Of a stretch of 64,000 nt of DNA, positions 8,879 to 16,862 are shown piece by piece. Numbering within the stretch: the first letter of the stretch is position 1; each line of letters starts with the position of its first letter. The stretch is from NCBI RefSeq assembly GCF_002959755.1, contig NZ_PPCW01000001.1, positions 682,001 through 746,000 of the forward strand, written 5' to 3'. Made by a program: the position numbers and the translations under genes. The notes under the pieces were generated by a model. The model had not been told where the DNA came from and made no database searches. It was given only the letters and a program-made list of their open reading frames with translations. Source of the DNA: Veillonella sp. T11011-6. Its GTDB lineage: Bacteria > Bacillota > Negativicutes > Veillonellales > Veillonellaceae.

Positions 8879-9802
8879 CTATTTCAATTTACGACGGCGC
8901 CACAAGCTTTGCTTACCTTGCACTAATAAGCGCTGAGTAGTCCAACCGCCGCGATTAATATAGAGAACATTATTCGAGTCTTCAAAGATAGACTCACCAG
9001 CTGTAGCAAGTGTAGGTGTACCTTGTTTTTCTGTAGCAGCCTTTTTCTTCGCTACATAGTCATCAAATTGCTTTTGTACATCATAATCTTCCCAGCAATC
9101 CCCAGTTACAACATAGTCTACAAGAGGTGCTAATACATTGCGGAATTCATGAGAAGCAAGCTCTAACAGATGTCCATCTTGTGTATAGGTTAACACATCT
9201 TCATCATAAGGAATCATAGCCCCTACATATTCGGCGCGAAGAACTTCTAGCATATTGTATAAGTCTATGTCTTCCCCATCTGTAGGTACTGCATTAAATA
9301 CAATAGCAAAATCGCGAATATTATGTTCCTCACACACTTGAATCATGCGCGCTCCATTACGTAAGGATACCCACAACGGATGTGTTACAACAATACAGCG
9401 ATTTACCAAGTCTAAAATAGACTCTATGCCCTTACCAATACCGGCTGGAGCATCAATCAAAATATAGTCATATACATCACAAAGTCGACGGACTAATTTC
9501 TTATACTTCTTACGACCTATATCTTCCCAGCGCGCACTTTGACTAGCCGGTAAGAAATCTAGATTTTCTGCAATTGTTACAATAGCATCGTCTGTATATT
9601 CTTTATCTTCACTCGCATCTAGTGCATCATAGATGATTTCATCTGCTACACCTAACACAAGATCCAAATCGCGCAATCCAAAGTCCCCATCACAGAGCAA
9701 TACGCGGTGCCCTGCATGACTTAAGGCTGCACCCAAGCATGCAGTGACAGTCGTTTTACCTACGCCACCCTTGCCGGATACAACACCAATGATTTCGCCC
9801 AT
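8879..9802 (-). CDS. minD: MinD-like septum-site ATPase (no adjacent minC or minE)
   Basis: MinD is a membrane-associated P-loop ATPase that positions the division site with MinC. The deviant Walker A motif (SGKGGVGKTT, about residues 9-18), DGDFGLRDLDLVLG and DAPAGIGKG are all present. The 307-aa protein carries a long tail after residue 245 and ends in a basic, tryptophan-containing segment (LLVQGKQSLWRRRKLK) that could be the membrane-targeting helix. A GTG start at 9826 is possible, but the ATG at 9802 fits the family and follows the mrdA stop (TAGTATG). In Bacillus minC lies between mreD and minD; here mrdA takes that place and neither minC nor minE is nearby. Confidence 0.87.
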   Translation of the reverse strand: MGEIIGVVSGKGGVGKTTVTACLGAALSHAGHRVLLCDGDFGLRDLDLVLGVADEIIYDALDASEDKEYTDDAIVTIAENLDFLPASQSARWEDIGRKKYKKLVRRLCDVYDYILIDAPAGIGKGIESILDLVNRCIVVTHPLWVSLRNGARMIQVCEEHNIRDFAIVFNAVPTDGEDIDLYNMLEVLRAEYVGAMIPYDEDVLTYTQDGHLLELASHEFRNVLAPLVDYVVTGDCWEDYDVQKQFDDYVAKKKAATEKQGTPTLATAGESIFEDSNNVLYINRGGWTTQRLLVQGKQSLWRRRKLK

Positions 9803-9803
9803 A

Positions 9804-11726
9804 CTAATCCTTTCTTGGTTGCCCACTAGTTACTGCCTTCTCCGGTTTTTGACCATTCGTCGTATTGCCTACAGTGGCAGCATCTTTATTACTTTTAGTA
9901 TTTGTATCATTCGTTTTTTTATTCAACGGTACATTGAAATATGCAGCTAACACATCTCGTACGATTGGGCCTGCAGAACCGGCACCAAAGCTACCTTGTT
10001 CAACGAGTGCAACCACAACAATTTGCGGTTTATCATATGGTGCATAGGCTACGAACCAGCCATGATCTCGGCCATGTGCGTTTTCCGCAGTACCAGTTTT
10101 ACCCGCTACATTTATAGGGAATCCTTTAAATAAATCCCCTGCTGTACCGCCCTCATTCGTTACATCACGCAAGCCTTCTCTAATGAGATCCATAATATTT
10201 TTAGGAACTGGTAGAATTCCTAATTTATCAGGTCCAAAAATTTCTTTTGGCGTGCCATCTTTATTATCGATGCGGCTTACCACATACGGTCTATATTTAA
10301 TACCTCCATTAGCCACTTCACTGAGCATTACAGCCATTTGTAATGGCGTAACCAATGTGAAAGATTGACCAATTGCAGCATCAAAGGTTTCCCCTAAGTA
10401 CCAATCTTCATCATATACTTTTCGTTTGTACTCAGGGCTTGCCATAATACCAGCAGCCTCACCCGGTAAATTAATACCAGTCTTTTCACCAATGCCAAAA
10501 TACGCAGCATATTTATCGAGATTTTCTATGCCTACACGATTACCCATTTCATAGAAGTAAACGTTATCTGACTTAGCAAGCGCTCTATTAAAATTAAGCC
10601 ATCCTAATGCTTCACCTTCTGCATTTCGTTTATCAATCAACCAGTGTTTACCACTGTCAAAGATCATCTCTTCAGGAGTAACCTTTTTAAGATCTAATGC
10701 GGCCGTACCAGTAATAATCTTAAACGGTGAACCTGGAGGATATTCACCAGAAATAACCTTATTATCAAAAGGATGGTTTTTATCAGTATTTAACTGATTC
10801 CATTGAGCTGTTGTAATCCCCTTAGCAAACCAGTTTGGATTGAACTCAGGAGCGCTGACCATAGCTAAAATAGCCCCTGTATTAGGATCCATAGCCACCA
10901 CTGCAGCCCCTTGTGCGGGAATACCTTGAGCACGCAACTGATTAAGCTGATTTTTAACGGCCTCTTCAGCAGCCTTTTGAAGATTTACATCGATAGTTAA
11001 ATGAATATTAGCACCAGGTACTGTATGTTTTCTATCGACCTCAGCTACGGGACGACCTGTAGCATCTACTTCAACTTGCTTACCACCATCGGTACCACGC
11101 AAGATAGAATCATATAATTTTTCAAGGCCAGAACGACCTAAAATAGTACCACCACTTACGAGTGTATTAGGATCTTGTTGTTTTAACTCTTCTAATTCGT
11201 CTTCACTCACTTCACCAACATAACCGAATAGTTGAGAAGCCATCGTTTCATATGGATAGTATCGAAGTGGCTCCACATCAATCGTTACCCCCGGCAATTC
11301 ATGTCGATGCTCTTCAATGGTTGTTACTACGTCCATTGAAATATCATTAGCGATACGTATTGGCTCATAGCCATACTTATGATCATTAACCTTCTTTGTA
11401 ATATCTTCAGGCTTCATTTTTAATAAAGCTGCTAATTTAGCAACTTCACCATCATCCAAAGCCTTCCCTGTAGGCATGATAGATATTGTATAAGCAGGTC
11501 TAGAGCCTACAAGAATTTGACCATTGCGATCATACATAATACCTCGTGCCGCAGTCATCGGTACCATACGCAGACGGTTACCTTCCGCCTTAGCTTGATA
11601 ATACCCGCCAGCCAAGATTTGTAGCATAAATAAACGCAATGCTAATACGATGAATATGCCCGCTACAATGTAAAAGAGTACATCAAAGCGACTCGTTTTT
11701 CTTCGTTTATAGAGGCTTTCAAGCAC
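9804..11726 (-). CDS. mrdA: Penicillin-binding protein 2 (elongasome transpeptidase)
   Basis: PBP2 is the class B DD-transpeptidase that cross-links glycan strands made by RodA. The 640-aa protein has a short cytoplasmic tail, one membrane anchor (about residues 17-38), a dimerisation/pedestal domain and the transpeptidase domain. The active-site motifs are SPFK (Ser333, Lys336), SDN (386-388) and KTG (543-545). The C-terminal ~40 residues are Asn/Thr/Lys-rich and probably disordered. A GGGGGTG site precedes the GTG start. It sits between mreD and minD. Confidence 0.95.
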   Translation of the reverse strand: MLESLYKRRKTSRFDVLFYIVAGIFIVLALRLFMLQILAGGYYQAKAEGNRLRMVPMTAARGIMYDRNGQILVGSRPAYTISIMPTGKALDDGEVAKLAALLKMKPEDITKKVNDHKYGYEPIRIANDISMDVVTTIEEHRHELPGVTIDVEPLRYYPYETMASQLFGYVGEVSEDELEELKQQDPNTLVSGGTILGRSGLEKLYDSILRGTDGGKQVEVDATGRPVAEVDRKHTVPGANIHLTIDVNLQKAAEEAVKNQLNQLRAQGIPAQGAAVVAMDPNTGAILAMVSAPEFNPNWFAKGITTAQWNQLNTDKNHPFDNKVISGEYPPGSPFKIITGTAALDLKKVTPEEMIFDSGKHWLIDKRNAEGEALGWLNFNRALAKSDNVYFYEMGNRVGIENLDKYAAYFGIGEKTGINLPGEAAGIMASPEYKRKVYDEDWYLGETFDAAIGQSFTLVTPLQMAVMLSEVANGGIKYRPYVVSRIDNKDGTPKEIFGPDKLGILPVPKNIMDLIREGLRDVTNEGGTAGDLFKGFPINVAGKTGTAENAHGRDHGWFVAYAPYDKPQIVVVALVEQGSFGAGSAGPIVRDVLAAYFNVPLNKKTNDTNTKSNKDAATVGNTTNGQKPEKAVTSGQPRKD

Positions 11727-11749
11727 TCTTTCACCCCCTTACCAAATTA

Positions 11750-12241
11750 TTACCAAATATAATCTTGTTGTTCATCCTTACGCCACAACAATCCATGTAC
11801 GATAGCAGCCAATACGCCGTTCCAAAACAGTACAGGTATAACCATATGCCACATATATAAACCAATATGCAAATCCCCACCACTAGCCAAAATCATAAGG
11901 CTACGGATAAAACCATCCAGCAAGGTACATATAGCTACGATAGCACTAGACCAATACCAACGTTCTTCATATAGTCTATGTTTTACAGCGGATAATAGGT
12001 AAACCACAAGAACGTAAGGGAATAAATGGAGCCCAAAGAAATTAGATATCAATACATCATGAACGATACCACCTATAACAGCGGCCATTATCCCCATACG
12101 ACGCCCTTTAAAAAGAGTAACCATAACAATGATGGTCAAGATTAAATTGGGTAACCAATTCGTATGAAAAATAGCAGGCAATAATTGAGCCTGTATAAAA
12201 TAAATTAAAAATCCACAGAGGACTAAAGCTAGACGCGTCAT
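11750..12241 (-). CDS. mreD: Rod-shape-determining protein MreD
   Basis: MreD is a small integral membrane protein that joins MreB and MreC to the peptidoglycan synthases. The 163-aa protein has about five hydrophobic segments and the usual conserved region around RRMGIMAAVIGGIVHDVLISNFFGLHLFPY. Its ATG overlaps the mreC stop by four bases (ATGA), which implies translational coupling. Identity rests on hydrophobic pattern, size and position between mreC and mrdA. Confidence 0.92.
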   Translation of the reverse strand: MTRLALVLCGFLIYFIQAQLLPAIFHTNWLPNLILTIIVMVTLFKGRRMGIMAAVIGGIVHDVLISNFFGLHLFPYVLVVYLLSAVKHRLYEERWYWSSAIVAICTLLDGFIRSLMILASGGDLHIGLYMWHMVIPVLFWNGVLAAIVHGLLWRKDEQQDYIW

Positions 12242-13155
12242 GGTTTAACGGCCCCCTTTGCCCCTTCTACTTGATCTCGTTGTGTTTGAGGTACAAGCTT
12301 AGGCTCAAGGCCTGGTTTTTGTGGTGCACTAACAGAAGATGATGTAAGAACAAACACCTCTTCCAGACGGTAAAAGTCTACACTAGGTGTGATAACGGCA
12401 TTCTTAACAAAGCCTTCTGTATCATTTTCGATAGACTGTACATTGCCAACAGGCAATCCTTTTGGATAGATACCACCGTACCCAGAGGTTATTAATTTAT
12501 CCCCTACTAATACATCGCCATCACGAGCAATATTTACCATTGATGGTGTACGAGGTGAATCTCCATCGCCCTTTACAACACCAGATAAACGCGATTCAGG
12601 ACGCTGTACGATAACACCAATTGCACTACGCGGGTCAAGAATAGTTTGCACACGAGAGGAATGAGGATATACATCGGTAATAAAACCAACTACCCCACTT
12701 GGTACAACGACAGCCATATTAACGGCCATCCCATCTTCACTACCCTTATCGATAGTGAAAGTATTTGTCCATGTACCGTAATCCTTTGTAATAATGCCAG
12801 CCAATGTCATGGAAAATTCCGGATGACTACTCTTATAGTTAAGAAGCTGACGAAGTCGAATATTTTCTGCCACTACCTCATCATAGTTAACTACCTTTTG
12901 TTCTAATGCGGCTTTACGAGATGCTTCCTCATCACTTTCAATAGTTGCAGAAATAGCATTGTTGAGCACTGTGAAGCCTGTTTGCACACCATCAAGTAAA
13001 CGAGCAGAGCCATAAGCAAATGGTGTTGTAATGCCTTCAAGAGTAACAGTAACAAAAGGGATACTAGTTCGTTGTTTCCATGCAAATCCGAGCAAAGCCA
13101 ATAGGATACAGCTAATGACAACGACGATAATTAACTTTTTATCTGACTGTATCAT
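12238..13155 (-). CDS. mreC: Rod-shape-determining protein MreC
   Basis: MreC is an inner-membrane-anchored periplasmic scaffold that activates PBP2-RodA. The 305-aa protein has an N-terminal membrane segment (about residues 8-25), a coiled-coil stretch near residues 70-105 (ending in ENIRLRQLLNYK) and then the beta-rich domain with KDYGTWTNTFTIDKGSEDGM and VVGFITDVYPHSSRVQTILD. The C-terminus is a Pro/Lys/Gln-rich tail. The gene lies one base after mreB and overlaps mreD by four bases. Confidence 0.94.
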   Translation of the reverse strand: MIQSDKKLIIVVVISCILLALLGFAWKQRTSIPFVTVTLEGITTPFAYGSARLLDGVQTGFTVLNNAISATIESDEEASRKAALEQKVVNYDEVVAENIRLRQLLNYKSSHPEFSMTLAGIITKDYGTWTNTFTIDKGSEDGMAVNMAVVVPSGVVGFITDVYPHSSRVQTILDPRSAIGVIVQRPESRLSGVVKGDGDSPRTPSMVNIARDGDVLVGDKLITSGYGGIYPKGLPVGNVQSIENDTEGFVKNAVITPSVDFYRLEEVFVLTSSSVSAPQKPGLEPKLVPQTQRDQVEGAKGAVKP

Positions 13156-13156
13156 A

Positions 13157-14194
13157 TTAGTCTTGGCCCTTTCTATTTTTAGAATTTACAATAAATCTCG
13201 ATAAACTCACTAAGTCCGATGAAGCCCCATTAAGGCCTACAACAACTTTCGTCTCAGGTGCGTCCGGAACGTGTACAGGCACACCTAATTCGCCACCAAT
13301 ACGCTCTGCCAGGCCAGATAATTGCGCTGTACCACCAGTGAGGTAGATTCCATATTGCATAATATCGGCTACAATTTCAGGTTCAGCGGAACGAATCATT
13401 TGTTTTAATTCATCCAAAAGGCCTCCGATACAGTCATTAACAACTTGGTATACTTCAGACTGATGAATGACACAACGTCTACCTAAACCATTCATCATAT
13501 CACGGCCTTGAAAGGCATATTCCGCATCTTCTAGTGGTGCCATAGCAGTACCTACGGTATGCTTAATATCCTCTATAATTTCATCAGAAACGATAACCCC
13601 AAAGCACTCGCGTACATAGCGTAGCAACGCATTATTAATATCTGAGCCACCAAAGCGTATGGTTTTGCTATCTACAATACCGCCCAATGAAACAATACCC
13701 ATATCTACGGTGCCACCACCAATATCAATGACCATGGATCCACGAGCTTCAAAGATAGGTGCACCGCAACCAATAGCTGCAGCCACAGGACGTTCAATAA
13801 GAAATACTTCGCGGGCTCCCGCCTGAATAACGGCATCCATCATCGCTCTTTGCTCAACATCAGTCATACCACAAGGAACACCAACAAGAACTCGAGCACG
13901 ACGCAATGCATTAGATACCTTATTCAGAAAATAGTTAAGCATCGTATGCATAACGCGGTAATCCACAATAAAGCCATCTTTCAACGGTGTCAAAGGTCGC
14001 CACATATCTGGCATACGCAATACAAGGCGAGCCGCTTCATCGCCAACGGCTACTACTTTTTCTTGTTTCGTATCAGTGGCTATAATAGATGGCTCGCTTA
14101 TAACGGTTCCTCGCGTCCCCCCCATGAGGCGCGTCTGTATGGACCCAATATCTATACTTACATCTTTTCCTAGAGTAGGTAAAATGGAACTCAT
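13157..14194 (-). CDS. mreB: MreB/Mbl-family actin-like protein
   Basis: MreB forms membrane-bound filaments that guide the elongation machinery. The 345-aa protein carries the actin-fold nucleotide-binding motifs: SIDIGSIQTR (phosphate 1), VIDIGGGTVDMGIVSLGG (phosphate 2) and GIYLTGGTAQLSGL (adenosine motif). AAGGAG precedes the ATG and a likely promoter lies at 14237-14265. It is the first gene of mreB-mreC-mreD-mrdA-minD-rodA. Veillonella cells are cocci, and many cocci lack MreB, so an intact copy in a full elongasome operon is notable. Confidence 0.93.
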   Translation of the reverse strand: MSSILPTLGKDVSIDIGSIQTRLMGGTRGTVISEPSIIATDTKQEKVVAVGDEAARLVLRMPDMWRPLTPLKDGFIVDYRVMHTMLNYFLNKVSNALRRARVLVGVPCGMTDVEQRAMMDAVIQAGAREVFLIERPVAAAIGCGAPIFEARGSMVIDIGGGTVDMGIVSLGGIVDSKTIRFGGSDINNALLRYVRECFGVIVSDEIIEDIKHTVGTAMAPLEDAEYAFQGRDMMNGLGRRCVIHQSEVYQVVNDCIGGLLDELKQMIRSAEPEIVADIMQYGIYLTGGTAQLSGLAERIGGELGVPVHVPDAPETKVVVGLNGASSDLVSLSRFIVNSKNRKGQD

Positions 14195-14236
14195 AGTAAA
14201 ATCTCCTTCATTACATCATCATTCCATTTTACCACA

Positions 14237-14265
14237 TATAATGCGACTTTTTCTATTAATATCAA
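14237..14265 (-). promoter_or_regulatory. Likely promoter of the mreB operon
   Basis: TTGATA (14260-14265) and ATTATA (14237-14242; TTATAT is one base away) on the minus strand are spaced by 17 bases, about 45 bases before the mreB ATG. Bases 14266-14379 hold no other recognised feature. Confidence 0.5.
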
Positions 14266-14379
14266 GGCTTTTACCATTGTTAGCAGCACAGAAAATGCAT
14301 AATTCAAGTACCCTTAAGTCATACATAATTTACACACTCATAAGTAATACATTACAAAGCTACCTATAGGTCGAACAAA

Positions 14380-14458
14380 ATAGAAAAAGCACCCATATCA
14401 TGATGCATTCTCTATTTACTAGACATAATAAAGAACGCATCATTATGAGTGCTTATTT
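14380..14458 (-). terminator. Long stem-loop terminator of radC
   Basis: Two arms of about 25 and 23 bases (near 14387-14411 and 14436-14458) pair imperfectly across a loop of about 24 bases. On the minus strand the structure ends in GGGTGCTTTTTCTATTTTG, a typical T-rich tail. It lies about 60 bases past the radC stop and separates radC from the mreB promoter. Confidence 0.7.
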
Positions 14459-14520
14459 ACTGATACAACAAACTATAAAGCCATTATTATACATTTTAAA
14501 ACTTATCATATACGAATAAC

Positions 14521-15219
14521 TTAACTGAGTTTACCGATTTCACTAAGGCTAGTGAATTCATTATCACCAATGACGATATGATCTAACACAGGTATCCCCA
14601 TGAACTGACCTGCACTGACAAATAACTTGGTTAGTCGTATATCTTCATCACTAGGACGACTATCGCCAGATGGATGATTATGTATTAAGATAATGGCCGC
14701 CGCATTACACGCTATGGCCTTCTTAAAAACAGCACGTTGCTCTACGAGACTAGATACTAGACCGCCATTAGAAATATGTTCTAATTGAATCAATTTATTT
14801 CGTGACGTCAACATAGCTGCCCATACATGCTCTACCTCTTCGTGACGCAAACGCTCCATTACATATTGGGCTATAACAAAGGGCTGTGAAAAATCTTCGT
14901 AAGTTTCCTTGATTTTAAGCTCTCCCAAGCGCCGCCCCATCTCAAGAGCTGCACATAAGGTCACCGCTTTATCTGTACCAATACCCTTGATTTTAACGAG
15001 TTCTTCAACGGTCATTCGATTTAAACCATATACGCCATCATCAAAGGATTGTACGATATCGTTAGCTAAGGAAATGGCGGACTGCCCCTTTACCCCTGTT
15101 CGTAATAAAATAGCTAATAGTTCCTCCATCGCCATATGGGATGGCCCTAGGGTAAGAAACTTCTCTCGGGGCCGTTGAAACGGCAACATGTCTTTTACAC
15201 TTACTGTTGGTACTTCCAT
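14521..15219 (-). CDS. radC: RadC-family JAB/MPN-domain protein
   Basis: RadC proteins have helix-hairpin-helix DNA-binding motifs and a JAB/MPN metalloprotease-like domain; their role remains unsettled. Here the HhH region (ELVKIKGIGTDKAVTLCAALEMGRR) is followed by the MPN domain with the JAMM zinc motif HNHPSGDSRPSDED. The frame stays open upstream to 15360 only because it runs through a pentanucleotide repeat that would add a Leu-Cys-Cys-Ala-Val repeat peptide. The ATG at 15219 has GGAGAG at proper spacing and gives a normal 232-aa RadC. It follows maf, as in Bacillus. Confidence 0.93.
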   Translation of the reverse strand: MEVPTVSVKDMLPFQRPREKFLTLGPSHMAMEELLAILLRTGVKGQSAISLANDIVQSFDDGVYGLNRMTVEELVKIKGIGTDKAVTLCAALEMGRRLGELKIKETYEDFSQPFVIAQYVMERLRHEEVEHVWAAMLTSRNKLIQLEHISNGGLVSSLVEQRAVFKKAIACNAAAIILIHNHPSGDSRPSDEDIRLTKLFVSAGQFMGIPVLDHIVIGDNEFTSLSEIGKLS

Positions 15220-15296
15220 AGAATCTCTCCATTCAAATAGATAACACCATCTATCGATCAAGCAACCAACACATCTACTCTCTTTATATATTTCTT

Positions 15297-15373
15297 GCAC
15301 AGCACAGCACAGCACAGCACAGCACAGCACAGCACAGCACAGCACAGCACAGCACAGCACAGCACAGCACAGC
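15297..15373. repeat. Pentanucleotide tandem repeat (GCACA)n upstream of radC
   Basis: Fifteen perfect copies of GCACA plus two bases, 77 bp without interruption (read as GTGCT/GCTGT on the minus strand). It occupies most of the maf-radC gap, 78 bases before the radC ATG. Because the unit is five bases, every change of one copy shifts the frame. All minus-strand frames through it encode a cyclic Ala-Val-Leu-Cys-Cys repeat without stops, and the frame at this copy number is open into radC. Simple repeats like this are classic sites of slipped-strand copy-number change. Confidence 0.97.
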
Positions 15374-15375
15374 CA

Positions 15376-15381
15376 ATTATA
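15376..15381 (-). promoter_or_regulatory. Consensus -10 element abutting the repeat
   Basis: TATAAT on the minus strand ends two bases before the pentanucleotide tract, so a transcript starting from it would begin in the first repeat units. No good -35 hexamer is seen. A 9-bp dyad with one wobble pair (ACTATCACT-ATAA-AGCGATAGT, about 15384-15405) sits just upstream, between the maf stop and this element. Confidence 0.4.
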
Positions 15382-15406
15382 GCACTATCACTATAAAGCG
15401 ATAGTA

Positions 15407-15973
15407 TTATTTAGCACCTAATGCTTTACATAGTTCATCATACACATGCTCTACAGGTAAGCCAACCACATTAGTATAAGAGCCTTCAATCTTCTCTACC
15501 CATAAAGCGCCTTTCCCTTGTATACCATAGGCTCCAGCTTTATCCATAGGCTCACCACTACCGATATAGGATTCAATTTCAAAAGGTGCTAACTTTTTAA
15601 AATATACCTTTGTTTCATTATGAAAAACTATTTCCTGATTTTTAATGAGTAAGGCTACCCCCGTAATAACAGAATGAACTTGGCCTGATAAACGTTCTAG
15701 CATCTGACGGGCCTCAGCCTCATCACTAGGTTTACCTAACACTTGATTCTCTAGCACGACAATCGTATCAGCGCCAAGCACAATACTGCCTTCAGGGACA
15801 TCTACAGCAGCACGAGCTTTACCTAAAGCCTGTGCTTTTACCATTTCAATGGGATCATCATAACCAGCATTAGCCTCTTCATAGGCGCTCGATACGACAA
15901 TATGATCAATGCCAACTTGTGTTAACAATTCAGTTCTTCGCGGTGATTGGCTCGCCAAATATAATCCAGCCAT
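15407..15973 (-). CDS. maf: Maf-family nucleoside triphosphate pyrophosphatase
   Basis: Maf proteins hydrolyse dTTP/UTP or modified nucleotides to the monophosphate and are linked to housecleaning and septum control. The sequence begins MAGLYLASQSPRRTELL with the hallmark SxSPRR motif and contains VLGADTIVVLENQVLGKP and the SGQVHSVITGVAL region. A GTG at 15979 is possible, but AAAGGAG is correctly spaced for the ATG at 15973, giving 188 aa. It lies directly ahead of radC and the mre genes, as in Bacillus. Confidence 0.93.
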   Translation of the reverse strand: MAGLYLASQSPRRTELLTQVGIDHIVVSSAYEEANAGYDDPIEMVKAQALGKARAAVDVPEGSIVLGADTIVVLENQVLGKPSDEAEARQMLERLSGQVHSVITGVALLIKNQEIVFHNETKVYFKKLAPFEIESYIGSGEPMDKAGAYGIQGKGALWVEKIEGSYTNVVGLPVEHVYDELCKALGAK

Positions 15974-16087
15974 TTGCACTCCTTTACGGTATAAGAATTT
16001 TAGTTAATTTAACTATTTTATTAATAAGACTAACTAGCATAGCTCAGAAAATATAGATCACAAAATATAAATCAGAATATTTGTAAA

Positions 16088-16711
16088 CTAAACAGTAATA
16101 TCTGGACCATCCTTTTCAGGAGTAGTTAACTTTTTATAGTACTCTTGTACATCTTCTCCGTGTTTTACCGCATCAGCACGCACTGCAGCATAGAATACAA
16201 TGTCTGCTTGTGGCACACGGATACGCCCTGGTACATGTTCTTCTAAGATTTCAAAGAATTTATCATCTGCTTTCAGTAATAGGCGACCATTTTGGACCTT
16301 ATCACCCTTTACAATCGCATACACTAGAGACCATATAGGACGTGGATCAGAAGTAGAACATTTTCTGTATTTATATCGATATTTAATATTCGTCAATAAT
16401 TCACGTTCAAACTTAAACACCCCATCAATCATATCGTAATCCACTTCAAAATGGCGTTTTCTAAAAATAGAAGATTCTTCAATGACCAACTTTGTGTCTG
16501 TCAAAATATAGGTATATCGGCTAACCGCCTGTTTCACAATTACGATGATGGCCATAATTTCAATAAAGTATTCAGCTATTAGCACAGTATGTAAATTAAT
16601 GCTACGATATGTAGTGTATGCTACACCGCATAATAATAGAATAACAAAACATAATACTAGCCACTCTGCACTTTTAGCACGCTGAGATTTTTCTTCATAT
16701 AATACTGTCAT
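16088..16711 (-). CDS. Membrane protein with PH-like (DUF304-type) domain
   Basis: No specific function is recognised. The 207-aa protein has two hydrophobic segments (about residues 18-36 and 43-60), followed by a region that looks like a bacterial PH domain: SRYTYILTDTKLVIEESSIFRKRHFEVDYDMIDGVFKFE, with alternating strands. The C-terminal third is soluble and charged. AAGGGG precedes the ATG. It stands between the ackA terminator and maf. The PH-like assignment is by pattern only. Confidence 0.7.
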   Translation of the reverse strand: MTVLYEEKSQRAKSAEWLVLCFVILLLCGVAYTTYRSINLHTVLIAEYFIEIMAIIVIVKQAVSRYTYILTDTKLVIEESSIFRKRHFEVDYDMIDGVFKFERELLTNIKYRYKYRKCSTSDPRPIWSLVYAIVKGDKVQNGRLLLKADDKFFEILEEHVPGRIRVPQADIVFYAAVRADAVKHGEDVQEYYKKLTTPEKDGPDITV

Positions 16712-16780
16712 GTGTTACCCCTTTAAAAGAACTACTACTTTATAACTATACATTCTATTATAAGGTATTCTAAGTATAAA

Positions 16781-16824
16781 AACTACAAAAACCCCGCCTA
16801 TATCTATGATATAGACGGGGTTTT
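16781..16824 (-). terminator. Rho-independent terminator of ackA
   Basis: A 17-bp stem with one wobble (16788-16804 with 16808-16824) and a 3-base loop, GC-rich at its base. On the minus strand it continues TTTTTGTAGTTTTT, 39 bases past the ackA stop. Confidence 0.88.
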
Positions 16825-16862
16825 ATGACTCTATTAGTCACCTAGTTCAGATACGAACTATA

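Noticed and set aside
15220-15360. N-terminal extension of RadC with Leu-Cys-Cys-Ala-Val repeats as the normal start
   Set aside because: It arises from translating the pentanucleotide repeat, has no ribosome-binding site and only GTG starts inside the tract. The ATG at 15219 has a good site and gives a normal RadC. Kept only as a possible variant.
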